From Caryophanales bacterium UBA1424 (GTDB lineage: Bacteria > Bacillota_I > Bacilli_A > RFN20 > CAG-826), in the NCBI GenBank assembly GCA_002329705.1, contig DCUC01000051.1, positions 10,300 to 15,469 on the forward strand: a stretch of 5,170 nt of DNA, read 5' to 3'. Positions within the stretch are counted from its first letter, which is position 1, and the number at the start of each line of letters is the position of its first letter. Below are positions 1 through 5,170 of the stretch, one piece after another. The notes under the pieces were generated by a model. The model saw only the letters and a list, made by a program, of their open reading frames with translations. It ran no database searches and was not told the DNA's origin. A program made the translations under genes and the position numbers.

Positions 1-345
1 TTCGCCCTCGATATCAAAATCTATGCCGTCTCTTCGTTAATTTCGCAAAAAGGCCGGCATCAACCGACAATTTCAGTCATTAATGCCCGCAGCAATCGCA
101 GCTATGTCGCCATCTATGACGCCGATGGCCAAGTCTTGGTGGAAGAAAAAGTATGGCCCAACGATGAACTGATTGCCTGGATTAAGGGCAATGCCGATTT
201 CATCGTTTCGGGAGACGCCAAATATCTTGGTATCGATGCTTATCAGCCCAGCGTTCTTGACGGAATGCTGGAAGCGAAAAAGAAGAGTATCCCGGTAGAA
301 AATATCTTAACTTTGAAGCCGGTCTATCTAAAGGATTTGCTATGA
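1..345 (+). CDS. tsaB: TsaB, t6A tRNA-modification protein (C-terminal half, 5' end outside window)
   Basis: The frame is open from base 1 to a TGA at 343-345, giving 114 visible residues. Known role: TsaB is an inactive TsaD paralogue of about 200-230 residues. It dimerises with TsaD and, with TsaE, transfers the threonylcarbamoyl group to A37 of ANN-reading tRNAs in the cytoplasm. Seen: an AVSSL stretch (residues 9-13), a VINARSNRSYVAIYD strand-turn-strand (26-40) matching the family's 'DAR..evY' segment but with Asn for the usual Asp, and a C-terminal KPVYLKDLL (106-114) resembling the family's closing 'PxYLR'. An ATG at 136 lies inside the domain and is not the start. The stop overlaps the rimI start (ATGA), and the neighbours rimI and tsaD strongly support the call. 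The ATPase-like N-terminal half cannot be judged. The alternative, a TsaD fragment, is unlikely because a complete tsaD follows. Confidence 0.9.
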   Translation, partial: FALDIKIYAVSSLISQKGRHQPTISVINARSNRSYVAIYDADGQVLVEEKVWPNDELIAWIKGNADFIVSGDAKYLGIDAYQPSVLDGMLEAKKKSIPVENILTLKPVYLKDLL

Positions 346-812
346 GCTTTGTAACTGCTATTCGCCGCATGGAAAACGCGGATTTAGACCGCGTTCTTGA
401 AATCGAAGAAGAATCTTTTGTCACACCCTGGACCCGGCGTGACTGGCTTTACGAATTGACGGAAAATCCGATCAATGTCATCTTTGTCTTGGATGTTATT
501 GAAAACGGCATCAAAGAAATCGCCGGCTTCATCGATTTTATGGTCACCTTTTCTTCGAGCACCATCTCGCAGATCGCCATCGCTAAAAAATATCGCAAGC
601 AGCATCTGGGAACAGAGCTTCTTAACAAGATGATTGAGCATTTAAAAAATGAATATAACGAAATCGTCGAGACGATTACCTTAGAAGTAAGAACCCATAA
701 TCAAGCCGCCATCGCCTTTTATGAAAAGCACGGCTTTGAAGGCGTCTTAATCAAGCCCGCCTATTATTCAAACGGCGAGGATGCTTTGTATATGGTCAGG
801 AGATTAATCTAG
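342..812 (+). CDS. rimI: RimI-type N-alpha-acetyltransferase (GNAT family)
   Basis: A 156-residue single-domain GNAT protein, close to the usual family length. It transfers acetyl from acetyl-CoA to protein N-termini; the classic E. coli target is ribosomal protein S18, while Gram-positive homologues may have other or broader targets. Seen: an N-terminal IRRMENADLDRVLEIE helix (7-22), SFVTPWT (25-31), the acetyl-CoA pyrophosphate loop RKQHLGTEL (85-93; canonical form RRxGxG, so His replaces Gly at the first position), LEVR (114-117), FYEKHGF (126-132) and YYSNGEDALYM (141-151). Glu115 and Tyr127 keep the 12-residue spacing of the E. coli catalytic Glu103/Tyr115. The start is chosen by an AAAGGA site at 330-335 with a 6-base spacer. 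It overlaps the tsaB stop by 4 bases, implying coupled translation. Placement between tsaB and tsaD is the standard Firmicutes arrangement. Confidence 0.93.
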   Translation: MSFVTAIRRMENADLDRVLEIEEESFVTPWTRRDWLYELTENPINVIFVLDVIENGIKEIAGFIDFMVTFSSSTISQIAIAKKYRKQHLGTELLNKMIEHLKNEYNEIVETITLEVRTHNQAAIAFYEKHGFEGVLIKPAYYSNGEDALYMVRRLI

Positions 813-813
813 T

Positions 814-1824
814 ATGGCTTTAATTCTCGCCATCGAATCAAGTTGCGACGAAACGGCAGTCGCCATCACTCGTGATGGGACTTTGTTAAGCAATGTCGTC
901 GCCACCCAGATTGAGATGCATAAAAAATACGGTGGCGTCATGCCCGAGATGGCGGCGCGCCTTCACGCTGAAAACATCACGATCGTCTTAAATGAAGCGC
1001 TCGAAAAAGCAAATGTTAAACTTGAAGAAGTCGATGCTTTCGCTTTTACCCGCGGCCCCGGTCTGATCGGCGCTTTACACGTCGGCATGCAGATGGCCAA
1101 GACCTTGGCTTTGATATATCAAAAGCCCCTGATTCCCGTCCATCACTTAGCGGCCCACATCTACGCGAATGAATACATTAAACCCTTTCAGTTTCCGATG
1201 CTTTGCACGGTCGTATCGGGCGGCAATACGGAATTAGTCTATATGCCCCGGCACCTCGAATTCGAGGTTGTCGGAGAAACCAAAGACGATGCCGTCGGAG
1301 AATGCTTTGATAAAGTCGCCCGCGTCCTCGGTCTTCCTTATCCTGGTGGCCTGCCGATTGATCGGAACGCCAAACTCGGAAAACCGACATATAAACTTCC
1401 GACGCCCTTGCGCAATGGAGGTTTTGACTTCTCCTATTCCGGTCTTAAGACCGCGGTCGTCAATCTCGTCAATTCGCTCAATCAAAAAGGCGAAGCAATC
1501 AACGTTTTTGATATGTGCAAGTCGTTTCAGGATATCGCCATCGGCATGGTCGTCGATAAGACGATTGCCGCGTCTAAACACTATCAGGTCAAGCAAGTCG
1601 TCTTGGCCGGAGGCGTGTCCGCGAACTCGTATCTGCGCGAACAAATCAGTAATCATTTTGCCGGCACGGATGTCGATGTCATCATCCCGCCCTTATGGGC
1701 GACGACCGATAATGCGGCGATGATCGCCAAATTAGCCGACCATCTCTATGAGCGTAAGATATTCGCTAATATGGATATCGGCGTCGATCCCAACTGGCGG
1801 ATTTCCGATTACGACAAATTCTGA
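814..1824 (+). CDS. tsaD: TsaD, tRNA N6-threonylcarbamoyladenosine transferase catalytic subunit
   Basis: At 336 residues this is full length for the Kae1/TsaD/Qri7 family. It is the metal-dependent catalytic subunit that moves threonylcarbamoyl from its AMP adduct to A37 of ANN-decoding tRNAs, working with TsaB and TsaE. Seen in order: LAIESSCDETAVAI (5-18), GGVMPEMAARLHAENI (40-55), TRGPGLIGAL (79-88), the metal-binding HHLAAH (His111 and His115), VSGGNTELV (134-142), GETKDDAVGECFDKVARVLG (154-173), YPGGLPID (176-183), FSYSGLKTAV (206-215), AGGVSANSYLRE (265-276) and TTDNAAMIA (297-305), whose Asp299 is the third metal ligand. The usual Cys of the 'CTDNAAMI' motif is Thr here, a mild change away from the ligand itself. 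The ATG lies 1 base after the rimI stop; an AGGAG at 798-802 has an 11-base spacer, so coupling probably helps initiation. It ends in TGA. All active-site motifs are intact. Confidence 0.97.
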   Translation: MALILAIESSCDETAVAITRDGTLLSNVVATQIEMHKKYGGVMPEMAARLHAENITIVLNEALEKANVKLEEVDAFAFTRGPGLIGALHVGMQMAKTLALIYQKPLIPVHHLAAHIYANEYIKPFQFPMLCTVVSGGNTELVYMPRHLEFEVVGETKDDAVGECFDKVARVLGLPYPGGLPIDRNAKLGKPTYKLPTPLRNGGFDFSYSGLKTAVVNLVNSLNQKGEAINVFDMCKSFQDIAIGMVVDKTIAASKHYQVKQVVLAGGVSANSYLREQISNHFAGTDVDVIIPPLWATTDNAAMIAKLADHLYERKIFANMDIGVDPNWRISDYDKF

Positions 1825-1831
1825 TTTGTGT

Positions 1832-1860
1832 GTGATATATGCGGTGTTAATTGTTATAAT
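1832..1860 (+). promoter_or_regulatory. Sigma-A-type promoter with extended -10 for asnS
   Basis: Seen: a perfect TATAAT at 1855-1860 preceded by TGT (1852-1854), forming the extended -10 TGnTATAAT. A GTGATA at 1832-1837 matches 4 of 6 bases of TTGACA, with a 17-base spacer. The start point would fall near 1866-1868, giving a leader of about 20 bases that holds only the ribosome site GGAG (1876-1879, 7 bases before the ATG). That leader is too short for a T-box. It lies in the only sizeable plus-strand gap, directly after tsaD. Use in the cell is inferred. Confidence 0.75.
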
Positions 1861-1886
1861 TAAAAAACGAGCAGTGGAGTAAAAAT

Positions 1887-3287
1887 ATGGAACCTTTAAG
1901 CATTACCGTCTATGACCTTTATGTCATCACCTATGGCGATGATGAAGAATTTAAAGATAAGCTCAAACAGGGCGTTTACCTTGAGGGCTGGGTTAAATCT
2001 AACCGCGATAATAAAGCGGTCGGCTTTATCGATTTTAACGACGGCACGAATTTTAAAGGCATTCAGTTGGTCTACTCCCGAGATAAGTTAAATAATTACG
2101 ATTCCATCTCAAAAATTAAAACAGGTTCCTCAATTCGCGTGATGGGCGATTTTGTTTTGACGCCCGAAGCCAAACAGCCCTTTGAAATTCACGTCAAAGA
2201 ACTCGATTTGGTCGGCGAATGCGCGGATGATTTTCCATTGCAAAAGAAATATCATTCCGTCGAGTTTTTACGTGACATCGCTCACCTAAGGGCGCGCACC
2301 AACACCTTCAGTGCCGTCTTTCGCGTTCGCAATGTCTTAACGATGGCGATTCACACCTTCTTCCAGGAACAGAACTTCATGTATGTTCATACCCCGATTA
2401 TCACCGGCAGTGACGCCGAAGGCGCGGGAGCGACTTTCTCGGTCGTGACCGGTCCGAAAAAGAGCAATGAATTCTTCGGAAAAGATGTCGCCTTAACCGT
2501 CAGCGGTCAGCTCCACGTCGAAGCTTTCGCGATGGCCTTTCGCGATGTCTATACCTTTGGGCCGACTTTTAGAGCCGAAAATTCGAACACGCCGCGACAC
2601 GCCAGCGAGTTCTGGATGATTGAACCGGAGATTGCCTTCGCCGATTTAGGCGATGATATGGAGCTAATCGAAGCCTGTATTAAATACTGCATTGAATATG
2701 TCTTGGATCGTTGCCCGTTAGAGATGGAATTTTTTAATAACATCCTCGATCAATCGCATACCTTACTCGATCGCTTAAATGCTTTGTTGGAATCCGATTT
2801 TAAGAAGATGACCTACACGGAGGCGATTGATGTTTTGCTGAAAGCCGTCAAAGACGGCGTTAAGTTTGACAATGCCGATATCGTCTGGGGCATGGACCTC
2901 CAGAGCGAACACGAACGCTACATTACCGAGAAGGTTGTCAATGGTCCGGTCTTTCTGATTGATTATCCCAAAGAGCTCAAAGCTTTCTATATGTATCAAA
3001 ACGATGATGGCAAAACGGTCGCGGCCTGCGACTTGCTCGTGCCTTATGTCGGCGAGCTCGTCGGCGGTTCGCAACGCGAAGACCGCTACGACATCCTCAA
3101 GGATAAGATGGAAGCGCTGCATCTGCTTCCCGATTTGCAGTGGTACCTTGACCTCCGCAAGTACGGCGGTTGCCCCCACGCCGGCTTCGGCATCGGCTTT
3201 GATCGCCTGTTGATGTATATTACCGGTATCAATAATATTCGCGATGTTCAGCCTTACCCCCGTTCGGCAAATGCTATAAAATATTAA
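1887..3287 (+). CDS. asnS: Asparaginyl-tRNA synthetase (class IIb)
   Basis: A 466-residue cytoplasmic enzyme that charges tRNA(Asn) with asparagine using ATP. Seen: an N-terminal OB-fold anticodon-binding domain (about 28-110, including YLEGWVKSNRD and GFIDFNDGT), then PLQKKYHSVEFLRDIAHLR (117-135), a motif 1 region with YVHTPIITGSDAEGAG (166-181), LTVSGQLHVEAF (203-214), motif 2 FRAENSNTPRHASEFW (228-243), KAFYM and DGKTVAACD (365-382), GGSQREDR (393-400) and motif 3 GFGIGFDRLLMYITG (433-447). The motif 2 wording and the VSGQL segment separate AsnRS from AspRS and LysRS. The length and PLQ.K.HS.EFLR signature resemble the longer AsnRS form, such as the E. coli enzyme, more than the roughly 430-residue Bacillus form. 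The start is fixed by GGAG at 1876-1879. It has its own promoter. Presence of AsnRS implies direct charging, though the GatCAB route could coexist. The C-terminal PYPRSANAIKY departs slightly from the common PFPRTP ending. Confidence 0.97.
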   Translation: MEPLSITVYDLYVITYGDDEEFKDKLKQGVYLEGWVKSNRDNKAVGFIDFNDGTNFKGIQLVYSRDKLNNYDSISKIKTGSSIRVMGDFVLTPEAKQPFEIHVKELDLVGECADDFPLQKKYHSVEFLRDIAHLRARTNTFSAVFRVRNVLTMAIHTFFQEQNFMYVHTPIITGSDAEGAGATFSVVTGPKKSNEFFGKDVALTVSGQLHVEAFAMAFRDVYTFGPTFRAENSNTPRHASEFWMIEPEIAFADLGDDMELIEACIKYCIEYVLDRCPLEMEFFNNILDQSHTLLDRLNALLESDFKKMTYTEAIDVLLKAVKDGVKFDNADIVWGMDLQSEHERYITEKVVNGPVFLIDYPKELKAFYMYQNDDGKTVAACDLLVPYVGELVGGSQREDRYDILKDKMEALHLLPDLQWYLDLRKYGGCPHAGFGIGFDRLLMYITGINNIRDVQPYPRSANAIKY

Positions 3288-3293
3288 TATAAT

Positions 3294-3464
3294 ATGGTTG
3301 ATATTCAAGAGAAGACCCAAGAAGAACTAGCGGAGATTAAAAAGCGGCAAAAAGCTCTTTCCAGCCGCCGCTTCTTTGTCTTATTTATCATCATTGATAT
3401 CCTGCTCGTCGGCGTCGTCCTTTACGAGATGATATCGATTGCGATGCAAGCCTTTAATTCGTAA
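3294..3464 (+). CDS. 56-residue single-pass membrane microprotein, function unknown
   Basis: The ORF runs from the ATG at 3294 to a TAA at 3462-3464. Seen: a strongly charged N-terminal segment (residues 2-26, MVDIQEKTQEELAEIKKRQ onward, ending SSRR) that could form an amphipathic helix or short coiled coil, then one hydrophobic helix (about 27-46, FFVLFIIIDILLVGVVLY) and a short tail. The positive-inside rule puts the N-terminus in the cytoplasm. Codons are rich in GTC, ATC and GGC like the neighbouring genes, which supports real coding. The start is 6 bases after the asnS stop, with no Shine-Dalgarno site in an A/T-only leader, so reinitiation after asnS is the likely route. No later in-frame ATG would keep the N-terminal helix. 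I recognise no family. It ends 20 bases from the convergent membrane operon. A chance ORF cannot be excluded. Confidence 0.6.
   Translation: MVDIQEKTQEELAEIKKRQKALSSRRFFVLFIIIDILLVGVVLYEMISIAMQAFNS
3338..3377 (-). terminator. Possible intrinsic terminator of the minus-strand operon, inside the microprotein gene
   Basis: Read on the minus strand, AAGAAGCGGC (3376-3367) can pair with GCCGCTTTTT (3348-3339) through 10 pairs, one of them G-U, with five consecutive G/C pairs at the loop end. The descending arm ends in a five-T run, followed by AATC. The loop is long (18 bases) but could form a small inner AAA/TTT helix. It lies about 110-145 bases past the stop of the last operon gene. On the plus strand the same hairpin is followed by the less uniform CTTCTTTGTC, so it might work weakly both ways. 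It sits inside a probable coding region, and the large loop weakens the case. Confidence 0.38.
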
Positions 3465-3484
3465 TTGCTTTATATTTAGATAAC

Positions 3485-4162
3485 TTATTGAAGAGGCGGT
3501 AAGGGATTATCGATGGGATTTTTGGTCGCATCGTAATTATCGAGGCTCTTTTCAAATGACTTTTTCGACATGACGAGAATTCGCCAGGTGCGGGCGATAA
3601 AGGCCTGAACGCAGATGAGATACCAAATGGCGCCCGTTAGAAAGATAGGAACAAAAACATATGAGGGCCAGGCATTTGCTGAAAGATAGGGCGAGGAGAG
3701 AAGCGGCGGCCAATCCGAGACGATTTGCATGCCGAAGAAAGTCGATTTCGGAGCGTTCGCAAAATCAAAGATAAAAAACAGAGTCGTAAAGCCTTCGCCA
3801 TCCGTTCCGTCCGTGCCGTAATAGTCAAAGACATTGAGATTCCAGTGGTCGGCGATGGCCATGTAAATTAAAAGAAAAGCCGCCGCGACTAAAAGGATTA
3901 AGAAAGGAATCCAGCTTTGCTGAAAGAGGAGGCGGTGGTTCTTTTTAAAACCCACGCGGCGAAAGTGCCGGGGATTTTTAATCGCTTTTGTGTAGACCAA
4001 ATCATACATAAATGTATCCGCGCGCTTGGCTTGCGAAGACATGATGCGCTTGACGAGTAGGCCAAGGAGACCGATTAAAACAAAAACGAGGATGACGGCC
4101 GCTAGTAAAACAAGGAGCATCCGTTTTTCGTTTTCGCTGATGGTGATTAAAAACGGAATCAT
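3485..4162 (-). CDS. Three-helix membrane protein, third gene of the coupled operon, function unknown
   Basis: A 225-residue protein whose family I do not recognise. Seen: three hydrophobic helices at about 15-38, 84-104 and 167-190. The segment 38-83 is rich in Lys and Arg (KRIMSSQAKR, KNPRHFRRVGFKKNHR) and should be cytoplasmic. Residues 105-166 form a larger outer loop that is acidic, aromatic and proline-containing (DYYGTDGTDGEG at 113-124, WPPLLSSPYL at 151-160). The C-terminus (RTWRILVMSKKSFEK, then an Asn/Pro-rich end PIDNPLPPLQ) is predicted inside. There is no signal peptidase or lipobox motif, and no enzyme motif was seen. The start is supported by AAGGA at 4173-4169 with a 6-base spacer, and it overlaps the previous gene's stop by 4 bases (ATGA). 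It is the last gene of its operon and converges on the microprotein gene. Reality as a gene is well supported; a role with its two partners in a membrane complex is inference. Confidence 0.85.
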   Translation of the reverse strand: MIPFLITISENEKRMLLVLLAAVILVFVLIGLLGLLVKRIMSSQAKRADTFMYDLVYTKAIKNPRHFRRVGFKKNHRLLFQQSWIPFLILLVAAAFLLIYMAIADHWNLNVFDYYGTDGTDGEGFTTLFFIFDFANAPKSTFFGMQIVSDWPPLLSSPYLSANAWPSYVFVPIFLTGAIWYLICVQAFIARTWRILVMSKKSFEKSLDNYDATKNPIDNPLPPLQ

Positions 4163-4551
4163 TGTTCGTCCTTCTTTTCTTCTTCGACGTCGATCGGCTT
4201 GGCGTCGATTTCTTTGACTTCCGGCTGATTGATGACCTGGCCCGGCATCGGGGGATAAGGATATCCGGGATAGCCATAAGGCGGATACGGATAAGGAAGG
4301 GGAGGGGTCTGAGGATTTTCTTTGGCCAGCTTCTCGTCTCGTAATTTATTTTTCATCTGTTCGGCTTCGATGTCTTCGGGTAAATCGGCGAAGACGCTCT
4401 TGCCGGCGAAGAACAAGATAATCATCTTTAAGAACATGAAAATCATCACTAATGCCGTATAGACGACATAGAAGGCGAGGATGACGAGAAAAAACGGAGA
4501 AAGGACGACGTAGAGAATGCCCTGACCAAAGATCTGAAGGAATTTAATCAT
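4159..4551 (-). CDS. Small membrane protein with Pro/Tyr-rich and acidic cytoplasmic tail, function unknown
   Basis: A 130-residue protein of unrecognised family. Seen: a continuous hydrophobic stretch at about 10-50, long enough for two membrane helices in a tight hairpin. A charged segment follows (GKSVFADLPEDIEAEQMKNK, 50-69, continuing to about 79), then a low-complexity Pro/Tyr/Gly run (83-104, core PYPYPPYGYPGYPYPP) and a highly acidic end (EVKEIDAKPIDVEEEKKDEQ, 111-130). If the hydrophobic part is a hairpin, both ends face the cytoplasm and the tail is a flexible docking or spacing arm. If it is one long helix, the tail lies outside. The start is fixed by a strong AAAGGAG (4566-4560) with an 8-base spacer. 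It overlaps by 4 bases (ATGA) both the gene before and the gene after. Pro/Tyr-rich tails occur in many unrelated membrane proteins, so this does not identify a function. Confidence 0.83.
   Translation of the reverse strand: MIKFLQIFGQGILYVVLSPFFLVILAFYVVYTALVMIFMFLKMIILFFAGKSVFADLPEDIEAEQMKNKLRDEKLAKENPQTPPLPYPYPPYGYPGYPYPPMPGQVINQPEVKEIDAKPIDVEEEKKDEQ
4169..4173 (-). promoter_or_regulatory. Ribosome binding site AAGGA for the three-helix membrane protein gene
   Basis: On the minus strand AAGGA lies 6 bases before the ATG at 4162-4160, inside the end of the preceding coding region. It confirms the start used and shows that this overlapped gene has its own ribosome site in addition to coupling. 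Confidence 0.75.
4240..4305 (-). repeat. Low-complexity Pro/Tyr/Gly coding repeat
   Basis: Residues 83-104 of the small membrane protein are built almost only from Pro, Tyr and Gly, in short PYP, PPYG and GYPGYPYPP units. The DNA shows matching imperfect repeats of CCTTATCC, GGATATCC-like and CCTTATGG blocks. They are not exact tandem copies, so this reads as a protein-level low-complexity linker and not as a phase-variation tract. Confidence 0.6.
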
Positions 4552-5170
4552 TCTTTTGTCTCCTTTCCTGTGCTTATCATTTTATCTTTTGATCGGCGCA
4601 TAAACAATACATTGTTCAGCAAAGAAATAAGGGCGATAAGAGCCGGAAGAATGCCAACCAAGAGAAGGCCAAACGGTGTGGGAACGATCGGATAAAGAAA
4701 GGCAAAAAGGAACATAAAAGCGAGGAGAGAAATGCCAAAGGCGATGAGAACTTTATATTGTTTTTGCAGGATATGCGTGAAGACGATAAAAAACATGAAG
4801 TAGAGGCTGATTGATAACAGGAGATAAGCGCCGCTCGGAAGAAGAAAAATAAACGGTATGATGGCTATGATCACGCCGAAAAGAATCAGCGAATACGTCG
4901 TTGTATTTATTGGTTGGTCACTTATTTCGTAGCCGAATTTATTAATTTCCGACTGAATGACGATGTAGGAAAAAACCATCTGCGTCAACGCCAGATAAAA
5001 TAAGAAACTCGGGACGATGATATCGATATTGACGGAAGCGGTGACTTGGAGCAAACCTTTAAAGGTGTCGATGATATTGACATCAAAAATCCATTGGATT
5101 AAGGGGATGCTCAAGGCCGTGAATAATCCCTGGGCGATGCTCGTAATCAGGATAATCCAAACCGCGTGCA
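4548..5170 (-). CDS. Polytopic membrane protein, first visible gene of the coupled operon (5' end outside window), function unknown
   Basis: The minus-strand frame is open from the window edge (first full codon 5168-5166) to a TGA at 4550-4548, giving 206 visible residues. A TTG at 5114-5112 could be read as a start, but the 18 codons before it (AVWIILITSIAQGLFTALSI across the junction) continue a hydrophobic helix, so the gene almost surely begins beyond 5170. Seen: six likely membrane helices at about 2-24, 49-71, 92-110, 113-134, 139-162 and 165-190 (numbered from the first visible residue). A polar loop lies at 72-91 (QSEINKFGYEISDQPINTTT), and the positive tail RRSKDKMISTGKETKE is predicted cytoplasmic. 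No transporter, enzyme or secretion motif was recognised. Its stop overlaps the next start by 4 bases (ATGA). A permease-like or scaffold role is possible but unsupported. Confidence 0.82.
   Translation of the reverse strand, partial: HAVWIILITSIAQGLFTALSIPLIQWIFDVNIIDTFKGLLQVTASVNIDIIVPSFLFYLALTQMVFSYIVIQSEINKFGYEISDQPINTTTYSLILFGVIIAIIPFIFLLPSGAYLLLSISLYFMFFIVFTHILQKQYKVLIAFGISLLAFMFLFAFLYPIVPTPFGLLLVGILPALIALISLLNNVLFMRRSKDKMISTGKETKE
4560..4566 (-). promoter_or_regulatory. Strong ribosome binding site AAAGGAG for the Pro/Tyr-tail membrane protein gene
   Basis: AAAGGAG lies 8 bases before the ATG at 4551-4549 on the minus strand, within the last codons of the upstream gene. It is the best Shine-Dalgarno match in the window and fixes this start. 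Confidence 0.8.

Noticed and set aside
1234..1656. Long open frame on the minus strand opposite tsaD (140 codons).
   Set aside because: It overlaps fully with the intact, motif-complete tsaD, has no family features and is explained by complementary codon bias.
1268..1723. 151-codon plus-strand frame inside tsaD.
   Set aside because: It is the alternate frame of tsaD, with low-complexity Ser/Arg/Pro content typical of shadow translation.
1825..1886. Possible T-box riboswitch or terminator between tsaD and asnS.
   Set aside because: The gap is 62 bases and mostly promoter. No stem with a T-run and no T-box sequence is present.
3288..3293. TATAAT immediately before the microprotein start codon, possibly a promoter -10.
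   Set aside because: Transcription would begin near 3300, inside the ORF and past its ATG. The region is simply A/T-rich, so it cannot drive this start.
2775..3320. 181-codon open frame on the minus strand opposite asnS.
   Set aside because: It is antisense to the conserved AsnRS catalytic domain, shows no recognisable motif and would overlap the microprotein start. It is a shadow frame.
4002..4277. 91-codon minus-strand frame across the junction of two membrane genes.
   Set aside because: It lies in the wrong frame through two well-supported genes with Shine-Dalgarno sites, and its Arg/Ser-rich content looks like an artefact.
1..5170. Mycoplasma-type code with UGA as tryptophan.
   Set aside because: Several genes end in TGA at family-correct lengths and Trp positions use TGG, so the standard bacterial code applies.

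Overview
The window looks like chromosomal DNA from a low-to-moderate GC Firmicutes-type bacterium. A wall-less or Mollicutes-related member of the Bacilli is possible but not shown. Three things point this way. The gene order tsaB-rimI-tsaD matches the Bacillus ydiC-ydiD-ydiE cluster. Most genes have purine-rich Shine-Dalgarno sites. The asnS promoter is sigma-A-like with an extended -10. UGA is a true stop (it ends tsaB, tsaD and two membrane-protein genes) and tryptophan is UGG, so the Mycoplasma/Spiroplasma code is excluded. Exact taxonomy cannot be fixed from the sequence alone.

Plus strand, 1-1824: the 3' half of tsaB (cut by the window edge), then rimI and tsaD, packed with a 4-base overlap and a 1-base gap. 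TsaB and TsaD are core parts of the machinery that makes N6-threonylcarbamoyladenosine (t6A) at position 37 of ANN-decoding tRNAs. RimI is the N-terminal protein acetyltransferase usually found between them. A 62-base gap holding a good promoter follows, then asnS (asparaginyl-tRNA synthetase, full length). Six bases after asnS is a 56-codon single-pass membrane microprotein with no visible Shine-Dalgarno site.

Minus strand, 5170-3485: a convergent operon of three genes, each overlapping the next by exactly 4 bases (ATGA). They encode a polytopic membrane protein (5' end outside the window), a small membrane protein with a Pro/Tyr-rich and acidic tail, and a three-helix membrane protein. I recognise none of the three. 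The tight coupling suggests they act together, perhaps as one membrane complex. A hairpin with an A/U-tract inside the microprotein gene may terminate this operon.

The left part is ordinary translation housekeeping. The unexplained part is the convergent membrane operon and the microprotein. No mobile element, CRISPR array, tRNA, rRNA or riboswitch was seen, and no stretch over 300 bases lacks a gene.
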